A stretch of 64,000 nt of DNA from Natrinema gari JCM 14663. GTDB lineage: Archaea > Halobacteriota > Halobacteria > Halobacteriales > Natrialbaceae. The position numbers and the translations under genes were made by a program. The stretch lies in the NCBI RefSeq assembly GCF_000337175.1, contig NZ_AOIJ01000049.1, forward strand, positions 62,001-126,000, in the 5' to 3' direction. Below, one piece after another: positions 1 through 8,629 of this stretch (position 1 is the first letter of the stretch; each line of letters starts with the position of its first letter). The notes below the pieces were generated by a model. It searched no databases and was not told where the DNA came from. It saw nothing but the letters and a program-made list of their open reading frames with translations.

Positions 1-824
1 ACATCGAAGCGTCGCGGGGCGACAGCGGCGAGGACGGCTCCGGGTTCGGTGCCGTCGCCACGCAGGTCAAGGAGTTAGCCGCGGACACGAAATCGACAGC
101 TGAGGACATCGAAAAGCGGTTAGAGCGGATCGACGAACAGACGAGCGAAACGGCGACCGAGGTCCAGCGCACCGCAGAGCGGATCTCGGAGCACGTCGGC
201 TCCGTCGAAAACGCCGCGGAGGCGCTCGACGAGATCGCCCACTACGCCGATCGGACCAACGACGGCGTACAGGAGATTTCCGCGGCGACCGAGGAACAGG
301 CGGCCTCGACGCAGGAGGTCGTCGCCATGGTCTCGTCGGCGACGAATATCTCCGAATCGACCGCGGCCGAATCCCAGCGCGTTGCGGCGGCTGCCGAAGA
401 GCAGACTTCCGCCCTCTCGGAAGTGTCGGAGAGCGCGAGTTCGCTCGCCGATCAGGCGGCACACCTGAGCGAGACGCTCGATCACTTCGAAACCGACCGA
501 GCGGAAGACGTCTCGATCGACGAGTACGAATCCGACCACGAGATGTCCTTCGAGTTCGAGGAGTCGGACATCGACGGCGACGACATGGTCGAGCACAGTG
601 ACGGGACTCCCGACACGGTAGCCGAGACTGCAACCGAGTCCGAGCCCGACACCCAAGCATCGACGGAGGCCACGCGGGGCGTGACCGACGCGGGAGACGG
701 AAGCGATGGCGGCGACGACGGAGCGGACGAGACGGAGACCGGGTCCGAGTCGGACGCCGACGACACGGACGCTGACGGATCGTCGGACGACGAGTTCACC
801 TTCACTCGATTCGACGACGAGTAA
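1..824 (+). CDS. Methyl-accepting chemotaxis transducer, C-terminal part
   Basis: Cytoplasmic signalling end of a halobacterial transducer (MCP) that would control CheA/CheW. The gene runs in from the left edge, so sensor, membrane and HAMP parts are not seen. Frame 3 is open from the first bases: IEASRGDSGEDGSGFGAV lies where MCPs have the conserved hairpin tip, followed by a long heptad-rich coiled coil with methylation-type EEQ segments near bases 290-320 and 398-425. The last 110 or so residues are an Asp/Glu/Ser/Thr-rich tail ending FTFTRFDDE, which is unusual for an MCP. The family is secure; the stimulus is unknown. The short distance between hairpin tip and tail is normal for the class. 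Confidence 0.9.
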   Translation, partial: IEASRGDSGEDGSGFGAVATQVKELAADTKSTAEDIEKRLERIDEQTSETATEVQRTAERISEHVGSVENAAEALDEIAHYADRTNDGVQEISAATEEQAASTQEVVAMVSSATNISESTAAESQRVAAAAEEQTSALSEVSESASSLADQAAHLSETLDHFETDRAEDVSIDEYESDHEMSFEFEESDIDGDDMVEHSDGTPDTVAETATESEPDTQASTEATRGVTDAGDGSDGGDDGADETETGSESDADDTDADGSSDDEFTFTRFDDE

Positions 825-881
825 GTCCGAATCGACGGTCGAACCGTCACGTACTTTTCACCGCCGTCCTAAGCGCGGGTG

Positions 882-1724
882 ATGGAACTGCTGGAGCGCC
901 GACGGGCGCTGATCGAGGAGCGTCTCGTCGAGGTCGTCGAGGGGGTCGAACCCGAGACGCTCAGCGACGAACTGCGCCACGTTGCGCTCTCGGGCGGCAA
1001 GCGCGTCCGACCGATGGTAACGCTACTGGCCTGTGAGACGGTCGGCGGGCGAGCCGAGGACGCCGTCGAGTTCGGCGTCGGTATCGAACTCGTCCACAGC
1101 GCCTCGCTCGTCGTCGACGACATTATCGATCGCTCGGAACTGCGACGCGGAACGACCAGCGCCTGGGCCGAGTTCGGCCACGGGCCGGCGATCATTACAA
1201 GCGACGGGCTGTTAGGCGAAGCGTTCGCCCTCTTTTCTGCGAATCCGGACGCGACGCGTGTCGTCGCCGAAGCGATGGTCGAACTCGGTGTCGGCGAGGC
1301 AACCGAACTGTCGGCCGAGCCCACCAACGAAGACGAGTACATGACGTTAGCCCGTCGAAAAACCGGTGCGCTGTTCCGGGCTGCGGCCGAACTCGGGGCG
1401 ATCGCCGCCGACTCCGATCCCGTCACCGTCGAGGCGCTCGGCGAGTACGCCGAGCGGGTCGGGGTCGCTTTCCAGATCAGGGATGACGTCTTGGATGCCG
1501 TCGCCGATCCCGACGAACTCGGCAAGCCGACCGGCCACGACGCCGCCTTGGAGCGCCCGTCGGTCGTTCAGGTGACGGATCTCACGCCCGACGAAGCGAA
1601 CGCCCACGCCCGACAGGAAGCCGACCGGGCGATCGACGCCCTTGATCGGGTCGAGGTCGCCGACCCCGACGCACGACAATACCTCCTCGAGCTCGCCGAA
1701 TTCGTCGTCGAGCGGGAACGATAG
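882..1724 (+). CDS. Short polyprenyl diphosphate synthase family protein
   Basis: Trans-isoprenyl diphosphate synthase family, 280 residues; characterised members condense isopentenyl diphosphate with allylic diphosphates to make C15-C25 chains for archaeal lipids, quinones and carotenoids. Visible motifs are GGKRVRP (38-44), the first Asp-rich motif DDIID (79-83) and the second DDVLD (201-205) followed by GKPTGHD. The usual length is about 320-350 residues, and the spacing between Asp motifs is roughly 20 residues shorter than usual, so the chain-length pocket may differ or activity may be reduced. The ATG at 882 is preferred over a GTG one codon earlier. It stands alone between the transducer and a convergent gene. 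Confidence 0.85.
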   Translation: MELLERRRALIEERLVEVVEGVEPETLSDELRHVALSGGKRVRPMVTLLACETVGGRAEDAVEFGVGIELVHSASLVVDDIIDRSELRRGTTSAWAEFGHGPAIITSDGLLGEAFALFSANPDATRVVAEAMVELGVGEATELSAEPTNEDEYMTLARRKTGALFRAAAELGAIAADSDPVTVEALGEYAERVGVAFQIRDDVLDAVADPDELGKPTGHDAALERPSVVQVTDLTPDEANAHARQEADRAIDALDRVEVADPDARQYLLELAEFVVERER

Positions 1725-1769
1725 CCGGTGTGACGACGCCGAGCGGCAGCGTCTCGAGCCACCAACGGG

Positions 1770-2882
1770 TCAGACGCGTTCGGCCCCGCGCCGTCCGTCG
1801 TCCCGACCGTCCGAGAACCGCGACTCCGCGACGGCGAACGTGAGCGTACTCACGATCCCGAGCAGTGTCCCCGCGGTCAGGGCCGCCGCGAGATACGTGA
1901 TCCCGACTCGCTCGAGGAAGAACGCGCTCACCGCGTGGAGGACGACCGCGATAGAGAGCACGTAAAACGGCGCGTTCAGATAGCGCCACTCGAGCGAGTC
2001 GGCGATGTACTCGTCGGTGATCTGGCCGAGACTGGTGGTCAGCCCCGCGGCGGCGAACCAGAGGATCGCGCCGTTGACCAGTGCCGCGAGCATGACTGGC
2101 ACGTCGAGACTCCCCGTCGTCGAGGCGCGCACCGACTCGAGGGTCTCCATCCCGCTGACGCCCCCGAGGACGAACAGCGCCGCGGCGACGACGTACGCCA
2201 GCAACGTCGTGCGACCGGCATACAGCGAGCGGCGGGCGCGTTCGACGGTGGCGTCCAGTCGATCGCCGAGACACAGACCGCGAGAGATGAGGTACAAGCC
2301 GAGTAACGCCGACGTCGTTCCCAATACGAACCCGGGCATCTCCAGGACGGAGCCGACCAGTGCGAGCGGGTAGATCAACAGGAGAATCCCGAGGGGAATG
2401 AGTACCGTCCCGCGCGTTTCGGGGTCGTTTAACACCTGCTTGATCGTGTAGTACATCGACTCCAAGTTCTGTGCCTGTCGGACGACGACTCGCCGGACGC
2501 CGTCAATGGGGACGCGCGAACGGATGATCGGGATGACGGATTCGTCCTGTGCGCCGTCCGTGATCACGAGGGCGGTGACGTCTTCCGCGGTCGAGAGGCT
2601 CGCGAGGACGGTATCGACCTCGTCGCCGACTTCGCGGTTGGCGCTCACGTCGCCCTGATCGTTCCCGGTGACGACGGCGACCTCGACGCTTTCCTCGCGG
2701 TCGGCGAGATCGTCGTAGACGTGCAAGCCCTGAAAGATGACGTTGACATCCGAGTCCTCCGGATCGGCGGTCGCGAGGGCGACGGCCGCCTCTTCGACGG
2801 GCTCACGGCCGATGACCGGCGTCGAAAAGCCGGTCTTGCGACCGAGATCGTCGTCGAGATCGACACAGAGGACCAACAGCAT
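1770..2882 (-). CDS. DUF373 family membrane protein
   Basis: 370-residue conserved archaeal membrane protein of unknown function. The N-terminal 160 or so residues form a soluble alpha/beta domain beginning MLLVLCVDLDDDLG, with a second conserved-looking block at VTALVITDGAQDESVIP. The rest carries about six hydrophobic segments, starting with TVLIPLGILLLIYPLAL. This soluble-then-membrane layout matches DUF373 proteins. The acidic DLDDD near the N-terminus resembles a metal- or phosphate-binding loop, but no reaction is known. It converges with the prenyl synthase gene (45 bases between the stops). The start is the first in-frame ATG. Confidence 0.8.
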   Translation of the reverse strand: MLLVLCVDLDDDLGRKTGFSTPVIGREPVEEAAVALATADPEDSDVNVIFQGLHVYDDLADREESVEVAVVTGNDQGDVSANREVGDEVDTVLASLSTAEDVTALVITDGAQDESVIPIIRSRVPIDGVRRVVVRQAQNLESMYYTIKQVLNDPETRGTVLIPLGILLLIYPLALVGSVLEMPGFVLGTTSALLGLYLISRGLCLGDRLDATVERARRSLYAGRTTLLAYVVAAALFVLGGVSGMETLESVRASTTGSLDVPVMLAALVNGAILWFAAAGLTTSLGQITDEYIADSLEWRYLNAPFYVLSIAVVLHAVSAFFLERVGITYLAAALTAGTLLGIVSTLTFAVAESRFSDGRDDGRRGAERV

Positions 2883-2969
2883 CGCCTCGTGGTTGCACGC
2901 CGCGGTATTTCTCTCTTCTGGACGACGGAATCGAAGCCGCCGCGAGCGCGCTTGCGGTCTCGCGAGGAC

Positions 2970-3214
2970 TCAGCCCGACCCGCTCGTCTCGAGGGAGCAC
3001 TCGGTCGTCGAGGAGAGCACGTCACCGACCGCGTCAGCGTCCGTGGTCGTCACCCGCTCGTCGTAGTCGTCGCGGTCGATGTGGGCCGGAAACGCCGTCC
3101 GGACAGTTCCGTTTCGGGCTCCGCGAACGCGGCTGCGACCGCCGCGGTAGACCGGCTGATCGTCCCCTCGGCATCGAGGACGAACAGTGCCGTCGGCGCG
3201 AGGCCGCGGGCCGT
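2970..3214 (-). pseudogene. Frameshifted PAS-domain remnant behind the response regulator
   Basis: Directly after the stop codon of the response regulator, and in the same frame, the minus strand reads TARGLAPTALFVLDAEGTI, a typical PAS domain opening. The frame then needs one shift near 3080, after which it reads PAHIDRDDYDERVTTTDADA, matching the PAS pattern of an Asp-Asp/Arg turn, and ends at a TGA at 2970-2972. A stop plus a frameshift in one PAS-like stretch indicates decay of a longer receiver-PAS protein, a common haloarchaeal layout. Nothing recognisable remains between 2883 and 2969. Confidence 0.6.
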
Positions 3215-3637
3215 CTACCGCTTGTCTTCGCGGTCGCTCTCGACGGCGGTTTCGATTCGGGCCGCCAACTCGGCGTACTGGTCGGCTCCCGTCCCTTTCC
3301 GGACGTAGTCGGTGACGCCGGCCGAGATCGCCTCGTCTGCGATCTCCGCGGATCCGGCCCCGGTAAACAGGATAAACGGAACGTCGAGGTCCCGGCTCCG
3401 TATCGCCCCGAACAACTCGAGGCCGTCCATGCCGGGCATGTCGTAATCGCTGACGACGCAGTCGATTCCGCGATCGGGGTCAGGGTCGGGCTCGCCGTCG
3501 ACGATCGCCAGCCCTTCGCGGCCGGTTTCGGCGGTCGTCACGACGAGATCGTCGTCGCGCCGCTCGAGGACGGTCGCCGTCAACTCGCGGTAGTGGGGGT
3601 CGTCGTCGATACAGAGAACGTAAATCCCCGGTGACAT
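3215..3637 (-). CDS. Stand-alone response regulator receiver protein
   Basis: 140-residue receiver domain of a two-component system. Acidic pocket IDDDP (10-14), phospho-acceptor Asp64 in VVSDYDMPGMDG, switch Thr92 in LFTGAG and Lys114 in YVRKG are all present, so it should be phosphorylatable. No output domain follows the stop, but the next bases in the same frame encode a PAS-like stretch (see the pseudogene), so this may be the surviving front half of a larger regulator. No histidine kinase lies next to it. The target is unknown. Confidence 0.88.
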   Translation of the reverse strand: MSPGIYVLCIDDDPHYRELTATVLERRDDDLVVTTAETGREGLAIVDGEPDPDPDRGIDCVVSDYDMPGMDGLELFGAIRSRDLDVPFILFTGAGSAEIADEAISAGVTDYVRKGTGADQYAELAARIETAVESDREDKR

Positions 3638-3762
3638 CGGATACGCTACATTCCGTCGCCGTGATATAATAGTATGGGGCCGCGACTCGGCCGTCGGAGC
3701 CCGTCGATCGGCTCTCCTGATTTCGCACGGCTTTTGAGGCTCGGGCGGATACGTTCCCTCGA

Positions 3763-4758
3763 ATGATCTCGAAGGGCTGTGAGCAGTGCGCGAAAGGTGG
3801 GAAAATGGTGCTGTTCGTCTACGGTTACTGCGACCAGCGCGACTGCTTTTACTGCCCGCTCGGCGAGAACCGCAAGAACGTCACCGATGTCTACGCCAAC
3901 GAACGACTCGTCGAGAGCGACGACGACGTCCTCACCGAAGCCCACCGGATGGACGCACTGGGGACATCGATCACCGGTGGCGAACCCCAGGAGGCCCTCG
4001 GCCGGACCTGTCACTACCTCGAACTCCTCAAAGACGAGTTCGGCGAGGACCACCACACCCACCTCTACACCGGCATCACCGGCGGCCGCGAGAACATGCG
4101 TCGGCTCTCGGAGGCCGGCCTGGACGAGATCCGGTTCCACCCGCCCTACGAACAGTGGGGCGACCTCCACGGCACCGAATGGGAGGAGATTCTCCACATC
4201 GCCCGTGAAGAGGGGCTGACCCCCGCGTTCGAAATCCCCGGTATCCGCGCCGAGTCGGAGTTCCTCGAGTTCTTGGACGAAGGCGCGGCCGAGTTCTGTA
4301 ACATCAACGAGTTCGAGATGAGCGACGGGAACTACCGCCGGATGCAGGAACAGGGGTACGAACTCAAGGAAGACCACATGAGCGCCGTCGACGGCTCCCG
4401 CGAGGAGATCCTCGACGTGATGGGCGACCACGAGAAGGTTTATTTCTGTACTTCCGTCTTCAAGGACGCGGCCCAGCACCGCCGCCGTCTCAAGCGCATG
4501 GCCCGCAACATCCGCCGCGAGTTCGACGACGTCACCGACGACGGCACGCTCGTCTACGGCAAGACCCACGCCGACCCCGCGGCGTTCGAAGCCCTAGGCG
4601 TCCCCGAGGAGTTTTACACCGTTAAAACCGACCACGTCGAGGTCGCCTGGTGGCTCTTAGAGGAGATGATCGAGGACGGCGATCTCGAGGACGGCGAGAT
4701 CGTCGAACAGTATCCGACTTACGACGGCCAAGTGGTCGAGCGGACGCCCCTCGCCTAA
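3763..4758 (+). CDS. Radical SAM protein, COG2108-like
   Basis: 331-residue radical SAM enzyme resembling the archaeal COG2108 group related to pyruvate formate-lyase activating enzymes; its reaction is not known. The cluster motif is Cys23-x4-Cys28-x2-Cys31 (YCDQRDCFYCP), one residue longer than the classical CX3CX2C. A further pair, Cys6 and Cys9 (CEQCAKGGK), precedes it. TSITGGEPQ supplies the SAM-binding GGE motif. The C-terminal third (HADPAAFEALGVPEEFY onward) is a small extra domain. The gene is monocistronic, with the ATG 45 bases after a T-rich promoter stretch. Confidence 0.85.
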   Translation: MISKGCEQCAKGGKMVLFVYGYCDQRDCFYCPLGENRKNVTDVYANERLVESDDDVLTEAHRMDALGTSITGGEPQEALGRTCHYLELLKDEFGEDHHTHLYTGITGGRENMRRLSEAGLDEIRFHPPYEQWGDLHGTEWEEILHIAREEGLTPAFEIPGIRAESEFLEFLDEGAAEFCNINEFEMSDGNYRRMQEQGYELKEDHMSAVDGSREEILDVMGDHEKVYFCTSVFKDAAQHRRRLKRMARNIRREFDDVTDDGTLVYGKTHADPAAFEALGVPEEFYTVKTDHVEVAWWLLEEMIEDGDLEDGEIVEQYPTYDGQVVERTPLA

Positions 4759-4998
4759 GTACGGCGAGCGAACGCCGCTGTCGACTCCTCGACGACGGAG
4801 TAGCGGGCGGCCCGGGATTGCATCCGATCACGGACCGACCGACGGGAACGCTTTTGCACAGTATAAGCACCGTCCCACAACGGCCAATGCAAGAACACGG
4901 CCGTTTCAAAGCCGTTCCGTCCGTTTCCGGAGTGAACGGGGACGCTGTCGCTTAGCGAGGCTGTAATAATCTGCCCCGGGCCGGTACGCCGGAGTACG

Positions 4999-5727
4999 AT
5001 GCACTTCCGAACCATTGCTGTCATCGCCGTCGCACTGCTCGTGGCACTCTCCGGGTGCAGCGCCCTCGGGGGGTCGCAAGCGGACGGACCAACCGACTCC
5101 GATGCCGAGACGGAACCGCTGAACGGGACTGAGACGAACGCGGACGGGCCCGACGACATCGAACCCGGCTCCGGCGACGCCGAACCGAACGGAACCGACG
5201 GCGACACGGACACGGACGGGGGAGAGGCCACCGCAGACGCGGCGTGGCAGCCGCCCGAGGAACCGAACCGCCCACTGGAAGACAAACGCGAGGATCGGAT
5301 CCAGTCCGTCACGTTCGTCGACAAGGAACCCGCAGCGAACGGCGACGGCTATTCGAACTTCAGCCTCGAGATCGTCGCCAACACCAGCATGGAAGCCGTC
5401 GACCCACCGGCACACGGTGACGTGATCGGAGAACCGTACTTCTTCGTTAAGATCAACGAAGACGAGCAGAAACTCGTCGAACGGACGGACCAGGTTCGAA
5501 TGGACGAGAACGGAACGTATCACATCGACGTTCGGCCGGCCGGTCTCGAGGAGTTCGGTGCTGGCCCGCTGACCGTCGAGGTCTTCCTGATGGACGAGGA
5601 CAAGGACTGGGATGACATCTACGACGCCGTGGGCAGAGAGATCCAGTACGCTCCGGACGGGGGCACCGACGGCTCGAGTGCGACCGCCGACGAGTCGGAA
5701 CCGATCGAAAGCGCCACGTCCGACTGA
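4999..5727 (+). CDS. Secreted lipoprotein, function unknown
   Basis: 242-residue exported protein. The N-terminus has a short basic start, a hydrophobic run AVIAVALLVALSGC and a lipobox (LSGC, Cys about residue 20), so it should be lipid-anchored outside the cell. Residues 25-85 are an Asp/Thr/Gly-rich linker of the type seen in haloarchaeal surface proteins; residues 90-225 form a probable beta-rich domain (NFSLEIVANTSMEAVDP, TYHIDVRPAGLEEFG). I do not recognise the family. The 240 bases upstream hold no gene and only a weak TATA-like GTATAAGC near 4861. Confidence 0.75.
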   Translation: MHFRTIAVIAVALLVALSGCSALGGSQADGPTDSDAETEPLNGTETNADGPDDIEPGSGDAEPNGTDGDTDTDGGEATADAAWQPPEEPNRPLEDKREDRIQSVTFVDKEPAANGDGYSNFSLEIVANTSMEAVDPPAHGDVIGEPYFFVKINEDEQKLVERTDQVRMDENGTYHIDVRPAGLEEFGAGPLTVEVFLMDEDKDWDDIYDAVGREIQYAPDGGTDGSSATADESEPIESATSD

Positions 5728-5827
5728 ACTGTCACGACAGACCGCAAGCGGTCGTCGGAGCGGGTGTGTAGTTCGTTTCGGGACGGGACGATCGGTGACG
5801 GCCACGGATCGACCGCTCTCCGCGAGG

Positions 5828-7123
5828 TCAGTCGATCTCGGTCGGGTCGACATCCGGTAACGTAATGAGGTTCTCCCGGCCGATCCTGAGCTTCTCGATC
5901 TCGTCATCGTCGGCCATCTTCGAGAGCAGTTGGGAGACCTTAGCGTTCGACCAGCCGGTCTCGGTGACGATCGTCCCCTGTTTCATCCGCCCGCCGTTCC
6001 GTTTGAGCAAGCGGAGGACGCGCTCCTCGTCGCTCAACAGTTCGGGGTCGATCTCGTCTTCGACGGGCTCCTCGAACTCGAGATGGGTACCCGGTTCGGG
6101 ACCGTCGGTGGCCGGGTCAGCCGCCGCGGGCGCGACCGCTTCGGAACCGCCGGCTCGGTCGGCTGTCGGGGTGTCGCGGTCGTCCCCGGTATCCGCGCCG
6201 AGTCTCGCAAGGATGCCGAGCGACGAGAGGCGTTCGGCCGAAATCGGGACATCGAGCGTTCGTTGGGTGAGCAGATACACCGCCCCACCGACGACGATCA
6301 CGAGGCCGAGAACGGCGGCGAGCAGCCAGCCGCCGCCCGAAAAGAGGGGCGAGCCCTGACCGGCACCCGCGAGGATCGTGATCTGGAGACCGTCCGGACC
6401 GAACTCGTGGGGGCCGTCCCAGACGAGCGCACCGTCTTCCGTCCCCGTCGGCGCGTCGACGAAACCGTAGTTCGGCGGCGGCTCGACGACGAGGCGCTGA
6501 CCGGCTCCCAGCGTCTGGATTACGTTCCGATCGGCCGCCTGGAACGAATCGCCGACGTGAATTCGATCCCCGTCGACGGGTGCGAAGTTCGTCCACGTAA
6601 ACGAGTAGGCGATGACGCCGATCCGATCGGCCGTCCCGTCCGACGGCTGATCCGACTCTGGGTCGCGCTCTTCGATTCGGGGGTCGTCCCACTCTTCGTC
6701 CTCGATCGACATCTCGCGCCCGGTCGCTTCGGATACGAGGCCCGCATATCGCGTGAACAATCGGGGGTCGTACGGAGCGTCTCGGCGTCCCGAGACGACC
6801 GCGTCGGCGTACTCGTCGAACGTTTGCGCATCGGTATCGTTCGACAGCCGAAATCGACTCTCGATCGTCCATTCCGCGTTCCCGGACTCAGTGATTCGAA
6901 CGGTGATGATCTGCCGGGTGTCGGGTCGCTCGAGCGAAGGCGGTGTGACTGCGGCCGAGGAAGCAGTCTGTGACTCGAGGACGTCGTCGGGAGGGGAGGG
7001 CGCTGGCGGGGACCGCTCGTCCGTCTGGTAGGACTGACCCGACGGCGTTGCGGCCACTGCCCCCAGCGTAGTTGTAGCGAGGAGGACTGCGAGGGCGAGT
7101 GTGGCGGCAGTGGACATCCGCAT
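5828..7123 (-). CDS. Membrane-anchored wHTH regulator with exported domain
   Basis: 431-residue protein with a signal sequence (STAATLALAVLLATTTLGA), an exported domain (about 60-270, ITVRITESGNAEWTIESRF), one membrane helix (WLLAAVLGLVIVVGGAVYLL) and an intracellular C-terminal winged helix (DEERVLRLLKRNGGRMKQG ... GWSNAKVSQLLSKM). This matches the haloarchaeal DUF7345 plus DUF7343 architecture (family names from memory). It suggests a one-component system passing an envelope signal to DNA. A TTG (7132) and two ATGs (7123, 7117) are possible starts; 7123 keeps a normal signal peptide. It diverges from the exported protein at 7293, a possible target. Confidence 0.8.
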   Translation of the reverse strand: MRMSTAATLALAVLLATTTLGAVAATPSGQSYQTDERSPPAPSPPDDVLESQTASSAAVTPPSLERPDTRQIITVRITESGNAEWTIESRFRLSNDTDAQTFDEYADAVVSGRRDAPYDPRLFTRYAGLVSEATGREMSIEDEEWDDPRIEERDPESDQPSDGTADRIGVIAYSFTWTNFAPVDGDRIHVGDSFQAADRNVIQTLGAGQRLVVEPPPNYGFVDAPTGTEDGALVWDGPHEFGPDGLQITILAGAGQGSPLFSGGGWLLAAVLGLVIVVGGAVYLLTQRTLDVPISAERLSSLGILARLGADTGDDRDTPTADRAGGSEAVAPAAADPATDGPEPGTHLEFEEPVEDEIDPELLSDEERVLRLLKRNGGRMKQGTIVTETGWSNAKVSQLLSKMADDDEIEKLRIGRENLITLPDVDPTEID

Positions 7124-7292
7124 GCGTATCAACGGGTGGTTTCCCGGGGGAAAAAACCCTTTCCATCGGAAAATAAAACGTTACTGACGGCGCTAACGGG
7201 TTTCCCGGACGGTAAGCAGATCATTAAACTCGGCCCCGGCTGTTCGTTTGGAGACGACCTGTTTTTGTATCAAGAGCCCGTACGGAGTGGCG

Positions 7293-8516
7293 ATGACCAA
7301 CGCGACCCCCGCCCTCCTCGCGTTGCTGCTCGTCCTCTCCGTGCCCGCGATAACGATCGTTGCGGCTGGGCCTGCCGACGGGGGTAACAGCGCTGTGGAG
7401 ACGGTGCGACTGCAAACGTCGTCCTCCCAGACACCAACGACGGTTAACAATACGACCAATCGACTCCCGCTCAGCGGTGAGGTCCGAAGCGAGTACACCG
7501 AGTACGGGCCGGACCTGGGAACGGCGCTTGCGAGCGCGGACGACCAGCTCCGGGTCGACCACGACCAGTATACCATCGTCGACAGCGAGTTCGACGATGC
7601 GACGGACGAGGAACGAAAAGCGATACTCCAGGCAGCCTACGACCGACTCACGGAACGAGCGGCCGAACTCGAGCAACGCGAACGCAACGCAACGAGGGAA
7701 CACGCCGCCGGCGAGCGGTCATCGGCGGAACTCCTCCGGACGCTGTTACGCAATCACAACGAGGCGGCGATGCTGTCGCGTGATCTCGAGGAGCTTGGCA
7801 ACCGAGCGGATCAGGTGCCGGGCTATTCGCTATCGGGGAGTCGAACCCGCGCGACCCACACGACGCTGGATGCACACCGAACGCCGCTCCGATCGACACT
7901 CGGACGCCTGTCCGAACGGCCGACCGACAACGTTCATTACGATGTCGTCGTCTCGACCTCGTCGACCGGCTACAGCGTCGCGATGATGGACGGCAGTCAG
8001 TACGTCGTCGAAACGAGCCGGTTCGATAACCGCGACGAATCGGCACCGGACCGGTTCGAAAGCGGTGAGGCGTACGATCACATCGGCGACCTCTACCCGT
8101 GGGCAAGCGAATTCGGCCCGTCCTTCCAGGATAACAGCCCCGGCTACTACTGGGCTGACGTGGGACACGATCACGGCCACCTCGAGTTCTACTTCGACAG
8201 CGGAACGGGCGAGGTCTACCGCGAAATACAGGAGCTATCCGTCTCATCGCTTCCAACCGACGACGGCCGGACCTGGATCAGCAACGGGCTCAAGCTGACG
8301 GCGACCGAGACGGCTGCGGGCGGACCGGTGAAGGTGACGGTGGTCGACGCGGAGACCGGTGATCCCGTCCGGGCAACCGTCTCGGTCGATGGCATCGAAG
8401 TCGGCGAGACCGACGATGACGGGACCCACTGGATCGTGCGGCCACTCGGTCCCAGCGAGATCACAGCGGAAACGGACGCCGGGAGCGTCAGCGCGACGGT
8501 CGAGGCGGCCTCCTGA
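7293..8516 (+). CDS. Exported protein with C-terminal Ig-like domain, function unknown
   Basis: 407 residues. The signal peptide (TPALLALLLVLSVPAITIVAA) is followed by a helical region with a charged coiled coil (AYDRLTERAAELEQRERNAT), a central mixed domain with SGYYWADVGHDHGHLEFY-like aromatic and His residues around 290-310, and a C-terminal CarboxypepD/Ig-like module (VKVTVVDAETGDPVRATVSV). The layout resembles haloarchaeal proteins labelled DUF7094/DUF7096, but I am not certain. ATG 7293 is chosen over an upstream TTG (7248) because it begins a clean signal peptide. It diverges from the membrane regulator at 7123. Confidence 0.72.
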   Translation: MTNATPALLALLLVLSVPAITIVAAGPADGGNSAVETVRLQTSSSQTPTTVNNTTNRLPLSGEVRSEYTEYGPDLGTALASADDQLRVDHDQYTIVDSEFDDATDEERKAILQAAYDRLTERAAELEQRERNATREHAAGERSSAELLRTLLRNHNEAAMLSRDLEELGNRADQVPGYSLSGSRTRATHTTLDAHRTPLRSTLGRLSERPTDNVHYDVVVSTSSTGYSVAMMDGSQYVVETSRFDNRDESAPDRFESGEAYDHIGDLYPWASEFGPSFQDNSPGYYWADVGHDHGHLEFYFDSGTGEVYREIQELSVSSLPTDDGRTWISNGLKLTATETAAGGPVKVTVVDAETGDPVRATVSVDGIEVGETDDDGTHWIVRPLGPSEITAETDAGSVSATVEAAS

Positions 8517-8629
8517 CCCTGACCCAGGCTTCTGGGAGCGGACGAATGGAGCGAGCGCCAACCGGTGCCGGGCAGCCAGCCCCTCTGGGGACCTGAGATT
8601 TTTACGGGAACGAGCGGCCAGAGCGGACC

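Noticed and set aside
120-656. Antisense frame across the transducer gene
   Set aside because: GC-rich haloarchaeal genes regularly leave open antisense frames; the sense strand encodes a clear MCP coiled coil.
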